From NCBI GenBank assembly GCA_016808115.1, contig JAEQBH010002853.1, positions 124,001 to 188,000 of the forward strand: a DNA stretch of 64,000 nt. Direction: 5' to 3'. Each line of letters starts with the position of its first letter. Position 1 is the stretch's first letter. Below the pieces are notes generated by a model that had not been told where the DNA came from, ran no database searches, and worked only from the letters and a program-made list of their open reading frames with translations. The position numbers and the translations under genes are program-made. The stretch is from Tetrastigma voinierianum (lineage: Eukaryota; Streptophyta; Magnoliopsida; Vitales; Vitaceae). Positions 33,921 to 45,616 of this stretch are shown here, one piece after another.

Positions 33921-34310
33921 GTGGTCAGATTTGGTAAGCGAGGAAAGTTGTCGCCAAGGTATATAGGGCCTTTCAAGGTACTCGAGATGGTAGGTACAGT
34001 TGTTTATTAGTTGTATCACCGAGCTTATTGAGTGTTCATGCGGTGTTCCATGCTCTAGAAGTACACTCTAGATCCAACTCACGTAGTGGGCCAACCTTGT
34101 TATTGATCTTGGTGGAGACGGAGGGACTAGTGCACGTATCATGGATGGCCCGGATCCGAGTTTTTGTGGCCAGCGAGGCCATGAGGTTCGTGAAAGGGTT
34201 ATGGCGACAGAGGGTGGAAAGGCAACATGGCAGGGACACGATTCGTGCCACTTATCCCTTCTTATTTGAGGATGTGGGTAGGTTGTTTAGTCATTTGATA
34301 ATAAAATGAC
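33921..34310 (+). pseudogene. Integrase tail and chromodomain-like C-terminus
   Basis: After 'GPFKVLEMVGTV' (about 33967) the text runs in shifted frames to 'DTIRATYPFLFEDVG' at 34228-34275. In Tekay/Del chromoviruses this last block ends the chromodomain, which targets insertion to heterochromatin. The aromatic cage residues cannot be read with confidence because of frameshifts. Confidence 0.65.
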
Positions 34311-34371
34311 AGTTTCATACGCATGAGATTGTATGTATATGCGTGTGTAAATTTATGGGACGAAATTCTTT

Positions 34372-34385
34372 TAAGGGGGGGAGAA
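34372..34385 (+). other. Polypurine tract of the plus-strand chromovirus
   Basis: TTAAGGGGGGGAGAA type purine run directly before the TGTAAAACCC LTR start. It would prime plus-strand DNA synthesis. Confidence 0.75.
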
Positions 34386-34604
34386 TGTAAAACCCGAGAA
34401 AAATCAAATTTTTCTAAACAAAGGTGAAACAGTAATTTGTTGCTACAGTACAGGTTAAAAACCTAGAAATCTTCTAGATCTCAAATGACGGAACGGACCT
34501 CACCACTGGATTCGTCACTCGAAATCTAGTTTCCTAGTTGAATTTCGTTGAATTCCGAGATATTCAGAATTTCACGTTTTTTGAGACAATTAGTGTCGGG
34601 TGAT

Positions 34605-34740
34605 ACATGGTAGGCCATCTGTCAAAATTCTTGCATGTAGGGCACATAGCAAGCCTTGTGTCAAAATGCATGCATGTAGGACACATGACAAGTCATGTGA
34701 GTGAAACATGGCAAGTCATGTGTCAACATGCATGCAAGTG
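34605..34740 (+). repeat. Tandem U3 repeats upstream of the TATA box
   Basis: About three units of roughly 45 bp built from 'GTGTCAAAATGCATGCATGTA' and 'ACACATGACAAGTCATGTG' type words end about 10 bp before the TATA box. Repeats in this place often act as enhancer-like promoter parts in LTRs, but no function is shown here. Confidence 0.6.
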
Positions 34741-34748
34741 GAAATGTC

Positions 34749-34756
34749 TATAAAAT
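34749..34756 (+). promoter_or_regulatory. LTR TATA box
   Basis: TATAAAAT lies in 'GTCTATAAAATGGGAGG', conserved in the inverted LTR at 31907-31914. Confidence 0.7.
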
Positions 34757-35747
34757 GGGAGGAGACCAGTTCGTAGAAGAAAGGAGGAATGGAAAGGAAA
34801 GGAGAAAGAGAGGAGAGAAAGAAAAGGGAGCGAAAAGGAAAGAAAGAAAGAGAGAGGAAGGAGAAGGAATAGAAGGGGAGAAAATGAAATTCGACGTTAG
34901 ACGGTCGAACTCGTTGAACCAAGAAGTAAAGTCTATATATTTGATGAGGGCTACACTCCAAAAGGTAGGGATTCTTCATACTTTGGTTTATTTCCACCAT
35001 AAGGGGTTGTTTGTAGAATATGGGAATGCTGCCTTGTTTTGATCCTACGCACTAATCGGATTTTAGCATCGGTTTTAGGTTAGGAAACAAAAGGAATTTG
35101 GACTCAGGTCCTTCATAGAAACTGTAGTTGCATATGTGAACTTCATGGTTAAGCTTTTGAATCACTCGAATTGAACCTCTACAACTCAAGTTATGGCCCA
35201 TTTCTAGGAACTACTACAGCTTAGGCTGTCTCTCAATTTGTGTCAGTTCGGAATTTGGTTTCGATATATTTTGTATGGAGATGTATACCATATAAGGCGT
35301 CCCATGGTTGTGTGAGAGTTTGGATGTGTGGCCTAAGTATGGCATGTTTGTGTGGCATGTGATGGTTGTATGTGTGGATTGCTTTGTAGGCATCTCTTAT
35401 GCCACAATTGGTCTTGTCTTTGCTTGCTTTTGATTGACTTACTTGATGATAGTTATTTATTAAATGTTGATATATGAATTCTAATATATTGATATTGAGA
35501 TGAAATGTTGGAAATCATATGCTTTCGATATAATTGTCCATGATACATGATTTATTGTCCATAAGACATTCATTACATATGAGACATGGAATTGATCTGT
35601 AGTGGCGTATCGTTTCGTATGCAGCGAGGCATCGCATTCATGGGTGTAAGTGCATGGTGCCGTCACACACCATCCTTGGTGGTTGATGAGTGGACTCGAT
35701 CGTTGGTATGAAGTTATTGGAGTTTACGTTAATTCCGCAGTATGAAA

Positions 35748-36966
35748 TGAATTTGCCGTGATAGAATTTGAAAGCTTGGTGTGTAAATATGTACACATGT
35801 CTTGTGAAGTGCACGCATCGTATCAAATGTCTGATTATTGCCTAGGTGCGGATATCGATCACGGGGAGAAGTGTGTTGACCCCTCACAGAAATTGGCCTT
35901 ATAATATTATCTAGACTTGAACTCTTAAGCGGCTATCTAACTAATGTATGGGATTAAAATTAAAGCTAAATTAACCTATGGAATTACTTTGCTTGTAACT
36001 AATGTATGGGATTAAAACTAAAGCTAAATTAACCTATGGAATTACTTTGCTTGTGAAGACTAGGGATTTGTATCCCCCTGCCACCTTTGATGGATTATTG
36101 TCTAGAGGAATTACTATTCAGTCTATTAATGATTTCTCGATGACGGGGTGATCGTGCCTACGAGATATCCTTTCTAAGGCACCATCACTTTATCTCGCCG
36201 ATGGGGTTGGGTGCATCTCTACTGACCCGATACTCGGCTTGCTTTAAATGTCAGAACCCTAATCGCCACTCTTGGAATCGGGATATTTTCTATTTCACCA
36301 GGTTGCTTAGAGGCGCTCTATTCAAATCCACTGAGGTCACTTATCTCTCGATCTCGGATCCCCAGCAAGATCATGTCAATGTTGGCCAGACATCACCATG
36401 AATATAAACCATAGATATAGAAACAATCGATGCAAATCATAAATAAACTGAATAATATGAGTTTAAGCATTAATCCATTCAATTGTGACAGGGTTCAACA
36501 AAACCCTAGAAACATATCTAGAACATGTTGGAATTGATTGCACCCATAATTCTATAATTCATCAACAGTTTATGAGAAAAGAAAAATACAAAACAATTGT
36601 CTTTTCCAATAACTCCAGTCACTACTGCTTTGTTTTCCATGCTCTCCTCTGTACGTTCTTCAATGCCTCACAATTAGGTCTCTTTTGCTTTTATGATTAG
36701 AGGGCGAGAATTCCGCGATGGCGATCGCGACGTTGAGGCGTTCGTTGACTTTTTCTTACATTGACCCGGTGTGTCGCGGCGTTCTTGCGGTTTCTTAACT
36801 GCTTCTTTTTCTACTCGAAATGATCCCAAAAACCACTTGTTTCACCTGTAATGCACATACGATCCAGAAATCAGATATCGGACTATAATGCGCTTATTTA
36901 AATATAAAATCAGACTAAAAAAGTAGAACAGACGCGGGTATGACATGAGTGTTTTAGGCACTCATC
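35748..36966 (-). mobile_element. Nested solo LTR inside the chromovirus LTR
   Basis: About 1.2 kb is absent from the minus-strand LTR copy. It sits between the two roughly 100-bp tandem units, which are contiguous at 30790-30960. On the minus strand it starts GATGAGTGCCTAAAACACTCAT, close to the TGATGAGTGC start of some Tat-lineage LTRs. It contains an internal tandem duplication of about 56 bp (35938-36050) and CpG-rich words such as GATCGCGACG (36721). Exact ends and a target duplication could not be fixed. Confidence 0.55.
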
Positions 36967-38034
36967 GGCCATCACACACCATCCTTGGTGGTTGATGAGT
37001 GGACTTGATATGCTGAACGAAGTTTAGCGGAGTTCCATTGTTCGTAAAGCATGAAAACTTGTGTCGGGTAGTAGCAAGCAGGGATAGATACTCCCTCGGG
37101 TGAAAGACCCGGTGTTTTTGGTTATACATATGTGTCTAATAATGAAAGCCTGTGAAAGTATAGGAAGGCATGCAAAGCCTGGGGTAAGACCCCGAAAATT
37201 CACCTACCCGAAAATTCACCTACCCGAAAAGACACATGTTTTGTTAATAAATTGATCCTTGGAGTTGAAACATCCAATCAGTTTTGATTTTTAAAATTTT
37301 GATTTTGTTTCAAAGTGATCATTTGATTAAATTCATCGAAGATGAATGTTATCACACATTGGCTATGCATTGTGTGATGGGAGTCTGTGATGACTCGGAT
37401 TTTTCATGCATTGAGTGAGTCTCATCTCATTTCATGGCATGATATGTAGTATTCCATTAGAATTGCATCATTCTATTGGAATGTTGATATATATGTGAAT
37501 GTGTCCAAGTGAACATTGCATGTGCATTTAAGGGGATAATAGCAGCACATGGGAGTCTCTCTGCTGGGCATGAAGCTCACCTTTATGGGGAACATTTGGT
37601 CTGGTATACCACTTAGGTAGACGGCTCATTCGGGCGAGAGGTTGAAGAAAGTAATCTATGGCTAGTATAGTTCTTTTTGTAAAATCTTTGGAAAGAACTA
37701 GTTTTGGGCATATGCCTGTATATGTAATAGAGTTTGTGATTAAACTCATAATAATATGTTTTGAAAATAACATAAAAAGTTTATTAGATGTGGTTAAACG
37801 GATCCCGGTGAATGGGATTGGATAGTATGGTATCAAGACACACGATATCCACAGGTAATTCTGACCCTCGCTTCACAGCATTGTGTCAAGGCGTAGGTAT
37901 GTGATTACCTAGGACTCGATAAATGGATCTCAATTAATGAGATTAGACAATGTGAGTACCGGGATATACGCTATCCACATATATTTATGCGGGTTGATGG
38001 TTAGTCAATAGACTCCCAGGTTTTGGGGGTGTCA

Positions 38035-38294
38035 AATTCTCATTCAAATTCGATTCGGTTAAGAAATTAAGTTTATGTTTTTGTGCAGTGATTTGATGGT
38101 TAGTAATTTGAGATGTCGTTTTCAGATTTTTTTAATTAAAAAAATGGATTCTCATTCAGATTCGATTCGGTTAAGAACTTAAGTTTATTTTTAATATTTT
38201 TTTATTGAATTCAGTCTTAAACTTGATTTAAAAAAATCTATTTTAAGTAGGTAGTTTCGACTTTCGTATTCAGTTCAGTTTGGATTATAGGTAA

Positions 38295-38343
<49 letters not shown>

Positions 38344-38600
38344 CCTTCAGATTCGACTTAAGAAAGTTGAAGATTTTTTTTACTAAAAAAATCTATTTTT
38401 TTTATTCTGTTTCAGATTGTATTTCGGGTTCATACTAGCTTGATGTTTTTTTATAATAAAAAATTTTATTATTGGAGTCAACTCTGCTTGGTTATTGAGA
38501 AATTTAGGAAAAAACAGGAATGAATTTTTTGGTTATTTATTGGGTTGTTTACTTGTATATTCAATTTCTGTGTAATATAGATTCCAAGTTTTTTTGGAAT
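38035..38600. repeat. AT-rich repeat region with (TA)n
   Basis: Two diverged copies of 'TTCTCATTCARATTCGATTC' and following bases stand about 113 bp apart (38038 and 38149), with a third partial copy near 38348. A TA dinucleotide run covers 38298-38338. This could be the remnant of the copia leader or unrelated intergenic DNA. Confidence 0.55.
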
Positions 38601-39169
38601 ATATAGATTTATTCAGAATATTTTCTTTTGGGTTTATACATAACCTTAAAATATAGATCTTTCAATTTATTTTTGTTGATTTTATTTAAATATTTTATTG
38701 AAAGATAAATTTCAAAAATTAAGGAATAATTGAATTCAAATAATTTGGTACATCAATTATGACTTCCTATAAGTTCAACATTTTGATTGGAGTCATTGAA
38801 ACATTATGTTGTCAAAGTGACCTCTCTTGTGCGTAATTTCATGCGGGTATTAACAAGCCCAAAGAAAGGTTATTGCTTGGCCAAATTACACATATACATG
38901 TGATAATAAATATGTGACAATTATTAGGTTTTCTATGTGAATGGTAAATCAATCCAAAGATAGGTATATTATTTGACATAAGTTATTATCCCGGTATTTG
39001 ATTCTAACAGTACCACTACGATTAATATTACTATGTAAAGACTTTGATATTAATGTTGTGTTTGAGTACATGTGATATGAGGTTTGACCATTATTTAAAT
39101 TTGTTTCGTTTATTATATACTTGAATAATTAATGTGAACTTGTTTGTTTGATTTGTTTGTTCTCTATAC

Positions 39170-39960
39170 AGCTAGTATTGCTACTATATCTGCTAATCTT
39201 AATTCAATTCCCATTCTCAAAGGGTCTAACTTTAAGGACCAGAAAGAGAACCTTTTTATTGTTTTCAGTTGCATGGAACTAGATTTTACACTTTGAATAG
39301 AGCGTCCCACTACTCCTACATATTCAAGTTCCACTTTTGATAGAGTAAACCATGAGAAGTGGGAGTGCTCAAATCACATGAGTATTATGACCATTAAGTG
39401 CGGTATTCCATAAGCATTAAGGGGTGACGTATCTAAGGAAATTACCAATGCAATAGAATTCCTTGTCGAAATCGAAAAAACGATTCGCAAAAAATGATAA
39501 GGCAGAAACAAGCATACTTTTTTTGTGCTTGAAAACCATGAAGTATAAAGCAAAGGTAATGTAAGGGAGCACATCATGGAAATGTCTCATATTGCTTCAA
39601 AACTTAAGGTTTTAAAGCACGAGCTTATGACATGCTCGTGCATCTAGTATTGCTCTCACTTCCTACACAATAACCGGTTTAAGGTGGAGTTACGTACTTG
39701 GGCTGAGAAATAGTCTCTTTTGCATGGTGCAGAAATTTGGGTTTTTTGTATTCTAAAGGAAAACATACTAAAGCAAGACAAGAATGAAGGTGTCAATTTG
39801 GCTACGACCCCTAAAAATAAGGATAAGGGCATTAAAGAAAAATACGAGTTCTTGATAAGGATCCAGGCTGAAAATAACAACATGAAAACAAAGGTTGTTT
39901 CTTTTGCAAAAAGGAAGGACACACAAAGAAGGAATGTACAAAATCCCATGACTAATGTGT
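39170..39960 (+). pseudogene. gag of the first copia element
   Basis: Text begins after a CAG (39168-39170) with 'SIATISANLNSIPILKGSNF' and goes on with 'KWECSNHMSIMTIKCGIP' and 'DVSKEITNAIEFLVEIEK', ending in 39720-39962 with 'ILKQDKNEGVNLATTPKNKD'. This is the UBN2-type copia gag text. A zinc knuckle is present only in weak form around 39895-39950 ('FAKRKDTQRR'). Several stops. Confidence 0.8.
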
Positions 39961-41330
39961 AAAGAAAGGTACATTTCTTGCTTTGGTATGTTCTGAGGTT
40001 AATTTAGCTTTCGTGCATAGAAACACTTGGTGATTATATTTTGGTGCTACTAATCACATAAGTGTGTCTATACAAGGTTGCTTAAGCAAGCCGAAAGCCA
40101 AGTGATGGTGAAAGACACATCTTTGGGTTGTTATTAGAATTGGATGTTATTTAGTTTAAGATACTTTCATTGTACCATCTTTTAAATGAATTTGGTTTCA
40201 ATTTCTTTATTGGACAAAATTTGAAGTTTATTCTTGTTCATTTGGAAACAATCAATTTAATTTATATTTAAATTCGAATATTGTTGGTACATGTTTCCTA
40301 AATGCTTATGATAACCTATATATGCTTTAAATTATTACATCCTATAATGAAACATTGCATGTGGAATCACGTGGTACTAAACGCAAATTAAATAAAGAAA
40401 ATTCACCCTCACTATAGCACTAGCGACTAGGTCACATCTCTAGAAATAGAATCCAACGACTTATGTCTGATGGGATTCTAGATTCCCTTGATTTTACAAA
40501 CCTTGATGTTTGTGTTGAATGTGTAAAGGGAAAGCATACCAAAACTAAGTGATTAGGTGCCAATAGGTCTACGAAAGTTTTAGAATTAATACATACATAT
40601 ATATGCGGGGCATTTCCTACGGCTTCTTGGAATGGTCAACGGTATTTATAACTTTTCATAGATAATTGCTCAAGATATGATTACCTATATCTAATTCATG
40701 AAAAATCACAGTACCTTGATGTGTTTAAAACATTTAAAGTTGAAATTGAAAATCAACTTAAACAAAAGGATAAAAAGTGTTAGGTCTGACCGTGGTGGTG
40801 AATACTATAATAGATATGATGGATCACGTGAACAAAGTCAAGACCGTTTGCTAGATACCTAGAAGAATGTGGAATCGTCCCATAATACACCATACTAGGA
40901 TCACCTAACGTGAATGGTGTAGCTGAAAGACGGAACAAGACTCTTAAGGATATGGTGAGGAGCATGATTAGTCATTCTACCTTACCAGAGTCACTTTGGG
41001 GTGAAGCACTTTCGAGACATTTACATTACGAATAGGTGCCAACAAAAGTAGCTGCAAAAACACCTTATGAGCTTTGGACATCTAGAAAGCCTAGTTTAAA
41101 GCATTTGCATGTTTAGGGATGTCCAATTGAGGCAAGGCCTTACAGGCTACATGAAAATAAATTAGAACCCAAAACTGTGAATAGCTACTTATTTGGCTAT
41201 GTGGAGCGATCAAAGGGCTTTAAGTTTTATGATCTCACGCTTAAGAATATCTCGAGATAGTACAACATTTTTTTAGGATGTTGAGTTTGGGAGTAAAAAT
41301 AAACTTATGGACAATGACTTTGAGGAGGAA
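39961..41330 (+). pseudogene. Protease and integrase of the first copia element
   Basis: Protease: 'CSEVNLAFVHRNTW' then a stop, and 'YFGATNHISVSIQGC', where the catalytic D-S-G is replaced by Y-F-G. Integrase: 'DVCVECVKGKHTK' zinc-binding end (about 40510), 'KSVRSDRGGEYYNRYDGS' with the second Asp (about 40768-40820, frame-shifted), 'NGVAERRNKTLKDMV' with the Glu (40913-40960), and 'TPYELWTSRKPSLKHLHV' (41060-41115). The ordering is canonical. Non-functional. Confidence 0.85.
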
Positions 41331-41599
41331 TCGATTTCAATTCCTACTACTATCACTTTTGACAATGTGTAGATTTTCATACCGATCATAGATCACGAAG
41401 TTACTCCGGAACCTCAACATGACATTGTCGAATTATCTCTTGTAGATCATGTAGGACAACATGATCATATTGAGATTTTACCTATTCAAGATGAGGTCGT
41501 TGTTCCTGAGCAACAAACTCAACAACCTCAAGAACATATGCCATTATGGGGTTCAATTAGAGAAAGGTAAAAAGCAATTTTAAGTGATTATATCATATA

Positions 41600-43195
41600 T
41601 TTCTCGGGAACATGAGGAAAACTATGGAATTAGAAGATGATCCAATCAACTTCCGTCAAGCCATTGAAAGTTCCAATTCTCATAGATGGATTAATGCAAT
41701 GAATAGGAGTATAAGTTTATGCAAGACAACAAAGTTTGGGAACTTGTTCCACTACCAGAAGGTGCGAGGCCCATTGGTTACAAATGGATTTTTAAAACCA
41801 AGCGAGATTCAAAAGTTAATGGGGAAAGATATAATGATCGTGTTGGTTAAAGGCTTTGCCAAAAGGGGAGGGATTGATTTTAAAGAGACTTTCTCTCCGG
41901 TTTCATCGAAAGACTCTTTTAGAACAATCATTGCACTTGTTACACATTTTGATCTTGAGCTATATCAAATCGATGTCAAAAAGGCGTTTCTCAATGGCGA
42001 CATTGACGAAACAATTTATATGGTGCAGCCATAAAACTTTTTGTCAGGAGAACCAAAGAATATGGTTTTCAAATTGACAAAATCCATTTATGGACTTAAG
42101 CAAGCATCTCGTTAGCGAGTACTATAAATTTCATCAAGTGATTACCTCATTTGGTTTTACGATAAGCATTGTTGAAGATTGTGTGTATCACAAATTCAAT
42201 GGGAGAAGTAACACCATTTTTAGTTTTGTATGTGATGATATACCGCACTTACAAATGATATATAAGCTTATTATAAGGAAGCGATGGGACTTCTATCAAA
42301 ACATTTTGAGATGAAGGGCCCTGGTGGTGCCTCTTTTGTATTAGGGATCCAGATCTATCAAGATCATTCTCGGGGTATTCTTGGATTATCACAAATGAGC
42401 TATATTGATAAGGTACTTAAGAGATTTGGCATGTAGGGAAGCAAACCACATGACACCCTGGTCGCTAAAAGAAACAAATTTAGTCTCAATCAAAGCCCAA
42501 AGAATAGCCTCGAAGTCCAAGAAATGAGGAAGATTCTCTATTCATCAATAATAGGAAATCTAAATTATGCACGGTAATAATGCGCGTCCATTCACATTTT
42601 ATTGTAGGGTTTTATCTGAATGTTTAAGTAACCCTTGCATGGATCATTGGAAAGCATCCAAGCGAGTTATGAGATACTTATAGAGAACAAGGCATTATAT
42701 GCTCACATAAAGGAGATCATACCATCTAAAGATCATTGGGTCTTTTGACTCCGATTTTGATGGATGCCAAGATAGTAGAAGATCCACATGAGCTATATTT
42801 TCATGTTGACTGGTGGAGCCATTTGTTGGAGGAGTGTCAAACAAACACTTGTGGCTTCTTCTACCATGGTTACAGATGTTATATCATGTTATGAGGCATC
42901 AACCCATGGAGTGTGGTTGCGAAACTTTGTCACATAATTGCGCGTGCGGAAGGCGGTAAAGACCGTTAAAAAAGTTGTATTGTGGCAAATAAATGCAGCG
43001 GTGCTATGCTCAGTAACAACGAGGGCTCGTACAAGTCAAAGCATGTTGACATTAAGTTCCTAGTTGTGAAAGAGAAAGTTCAGAGTGGATAGATAGTCAT
43101 AGAGCACATCAGAACAAACCCCATGATAGCGGATCCGCTCACAAAAGCATTACCACCCAGGGTCTTTCATGAGCACACTGCTAACACGTCATAAT
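41600..43195 (+). pseudogene. RT and RNase H of the first copia element
   Basis: The frame 41612-42034 gives 'DPINFRQAIESSNSHRWINA', 'KETFSPVSSKDSFRTIIALV' and 'DVKKAFLNGDIDETIYMVQP'. The last holds the first RT Asp. The Y-V-D-D box region lies near 42225-42240 ('FVCDDI'), where one position is changed. RNase H text follows to about 43190, including 'GSKPHDTLVAKRNKFSLNQ' (linker) and a Lys/Ser-rich end ('KSKHVDIKFLVVKEKVQSG', 43037-43095), then 'ADPLTKALPPRVFHEHT' (43129-43180). Confidence 0.88.
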
Positions 43196-43645
43196 GATTG
43201 ATGATATTTTATAGAGGAACTTTGTACATCATGTATTTGAGTGCTTTATAACAAATTTGGACACATTTTTATTATGTGTCGGATATTTTTCTTATTAGAA
43301 ATATGGATTTTCAGTTCATTTCATTATGATCTTTTATTGTGTAAATTTTTTATTTCACTAAAGTAAAATAAAGTTGGATCAGTTGGAAATAGACATGTAG
43401 AGATCACATTGCATGTAATTTCCATGCTACGCATCTATAATTGATCTATGTCATTTGACTATGTTTATTTATGCGACCATTCATGGGTTTAGTTATATTA
43501 ACAGTAACAAAAACCGCTTTGGTCCTATGTCGATATAGTCAATGGACAAAATTGTTTCAGACATACCCTAAGGTTATGATAGCAAATTTTGAGTTCATTT
43601 GGTTGAATGTATTTGTAAGATTACATATATGACCCAGTGGGATAT

Positions 43646-44155
43646 TGTTGGAATATTTCAATAATTATTGTGAGGGACACATATGTAAATATTAAATATG
43701 TTCATGCTATCAATTTTAATTAAGCCTAACTAAAGTGATCTAATTGGAATTTAGTAATTGGCTTAAGGGCATAATTGTCATGGAATTAATGTGTGGATAC
43801 ATAAGGGATATTTCTAATTTGATAATATTTCTAATTTGATAAGGGGCTAAATTAGAAATATCTAACCTAATATGACTAGTATAAATAATAGGGTTATGGT
43901 CCCCAATTCATACAATGAAAAAAGAACCCTAGTTCTTCTTCTTCTCTACATCCCCATCATAAGAGGTGTATTGAATTTGGAAGATCTAACCCATATATTC
44001 GGAAACTTTCGGCGATGGATACAGGTACGCTTGCACTAAACGAACTTAATATCTCTTGAATTAAATGGGTAGAAACATGATTATTTAGGGTTTGCTTTTT
44101 ATGTATGATTCGGGTCTAATATATTTGGAATTTCTGTTATGTTATAATATTATTA
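43646..44155 (+). repeat. 3' LTR of the first copia element
   Basis: Starts TGTTGGAATATTTC after a purine-rich 'CCCAGTGGGATA' tract. It is homologous along its length to the solo LTR at 9940-10434 and has a small tandem duplication ('ATATTTCTAATTTGATAA' twice, about 43809-43845). It ends near 44155. The gene remnant at 44349 begins about 190 bp downstream. Confidence 0.8.
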
Positions 44156-44348
44156 GACTAGAAACATATGGTTAGACGATCAAGAATTCCTCACAATACT
44201 CCCTACCATTCAAATTCCCACTTCAAAATGAATCAAATAAACTTTCATTTCCATTTTCATTTTCCCAGAACTAGATTTTCTTGTATGGAGTACTTTTTCG
44301 AAGAATCTGATATGGACATTCATGCAAATTCTTGTTTGTTTTGAACAG

Positions 44349-44632
44349 ATTTTGGGGATTGTCTATGGAAGGAAGGACTTATGAGAGTACTGGAAGAGCA
44401 TCATGAAAGACCAACCTATGCCAGAGGCAATCAAAGGGTTTATTCATCAAGATCCAGAATCATTTTCAGCCAAGGGAAGAAAAATGAACCATTTTGTTAG
44501 GAATTTGATGCCGGGCCTAATGGTATTATATATCATGGCCATGTTGAGCTCAAGAAAGAGAAGAAGCCTGAGCTGAAGAAAGAGAAGAATCTGATCAGGA
44601 TTAATTTTCATAAGCATAGTAAAAGAGTATAA
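44349..44632 (+). pseudogene. Organ-specific protein (P4/S2-like) gene, last exon, broken
   Basis: The exon follows a good 3' splice site (T-rich, TTTGAACAG at 44340-44348). It reads 'YGRKDL-stop-EYWKSIMKDQPMPEAIKGFI', then 'HQDPESFSAKGRKMNHFVR'. After a one-base loss near 44505 it continues with 'FDAGPNGIIYHGHVELKKEK' and 'KNLIRINFHKHSKRV', ending at TAA 44630-44632. The EYWK..M.DQPMPE block and 'F(D)..PN..IYH' are hallmarks of the plant organ-specific protein family, small secreted proteins of unknown function. A TGA at 44382-44384 stands where the family has Gly (GGA). No signal-peptide exon is found upstream, where the copia LTR lies. Confidence 0.75.
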
Positions 44633-45616
44633 TAAGTACTAGGGTCCATGCTTGTACATCAATTAATCAAGTAGGCCGTAGGGTGTTTGTTGTTGGAAGT
44701 TTGATTTGTCTTTTTTTTTTTTTTGGGTTTTCTGTCTTCTGTTGGTTATGCTTGTTTCAGTGTTTGGATGTCCTGAAAAGGCTAGAAAATATTATAGTAG
44801 AAAGGATTAGCTACTGAGAAAAGCTTACAAAAACGTTCTGTATAAGTTGTCGAAGCAGATACACAGAAGTGACAGCTTGGTGAACCCATGGCAGCTATGA
44901 AAGATTACCTTGACCTAATGAAATTTTCTCATCAAAAATCAAGAAAACATTAGATGATATTTCCCCTTTCAGTTTTTTTTTTTTTTTATTGAGTTGGATC
45001 TGCCTGTGAAGGGTGTGGTGTTGGAATAAGAAACTATTAAAGAGATTGCCCTGTTCCATCATCAAATCACTCTGTTTTCCTCACAGTTGCAGATTCTCTT
45101 TCCATACTCCTGAGAAATTAATTTCTGGCAACTTTTGTCTGAGTACCCAACTCCCAAATATTTAGATCCGAGTCAAGGAATGGCCAAATGCAAAGATTAG
45201 TACTGAATTATGGAAGAAAGAATTCCTAGAATGTTTGCTCCAATTCAACCTAGAATCTAGAATGATTTTGAAGTTGTGATTCAAGATCTAGAATCTAGGA
45301 GAGGTTGAATCAATTTTCTGCCTTGTTGAAATAAAATTTATGATAAATCAATCAAAGAAAATGAAAATCTAGAAGCAGAGCATTCAGCATGATGATGTTA
45401 GCACTGATAGAAACTTGTAGTAGCAACATTCAAACCTACTCAATTTATTTTATATTATTATAAATACATATGAGCCATGCATTCAGAAGAAAAGCAAACA
45501 ACAAATAGAATACTGAATACTGAATACCACCAGACCAAATGAGAAAGTAATAGAATATAGCTGCTTTATATAGTTCATCACAGTAGTGCCTGCACTGCAA
45601 TGACTCAGAAGAGTGA
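44633..45616. other. Intergenic DNA between two convergent genes
   Basis: About 1 kb between the 3' ends of the organ-specific-protein remnant and the BURP gene. T homopolymers at 44711-44723 and 44977-44988. No ORF, repeat or RNA gene recognised. Both flanking genes would use it for 3' UTRs. Confidence 0.6.

Larger units (their letters stand above)
31925..38034 (+). mobile_element. Chromovirus (Tekay/Del-like) fragment, plus strand: RT to 3' LTR
   Basis: Starts abruptly within RT at 31925 and continues through RNase H, integrase, a chromodomain-like C-terminus, a polypurine tract (about 34372-34384) and the 3' LTR. The 5' LTR, gag, protease and RT N-terminus are missing. It carries a nested solo LTR (about 35748-36966) inside its own LTR. 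Coding frames have many stops. Confidence 0.85.
34386..38034 (+). repeat. 3' LTR of the plus-strand chromovirus, with nested insertion
   Basis: Starts TGTAAAACCCGAG after the polypurine tract and ends near 38034 ('..GGTGTCAAA', matching the minus LTR end '..GGTGTCAC'). Length is about 3.65 kb, or about 2.4 kb without the nested insertion at 35748-36966. TATA box at 34749-34756. The GA-rich 34780-34880 region matches the reverse complement of 31790-31880. Frames inside (34701-35042, 36201-36401 and others) are not genes. Confidence 0.8.
38600..44155 (+). mobile_element. Ty1/copia element, 5' LTR missing
   Basis: Order: leader (from about 38600, uncertain), gag, protease, integrase, RT, RNase H, polypurine tract and 3' LTR (43646-44155). 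Integrase before RT is the copia order. The leader word 'CAAAGAAAGG' with its surroundings (about 38860) has a counterpart at 58606-58640 in the second copia element. No 5' LTR or PBS is found between the chromovirus LTR end and gag. All frames are broken. Confidence 0.85.
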
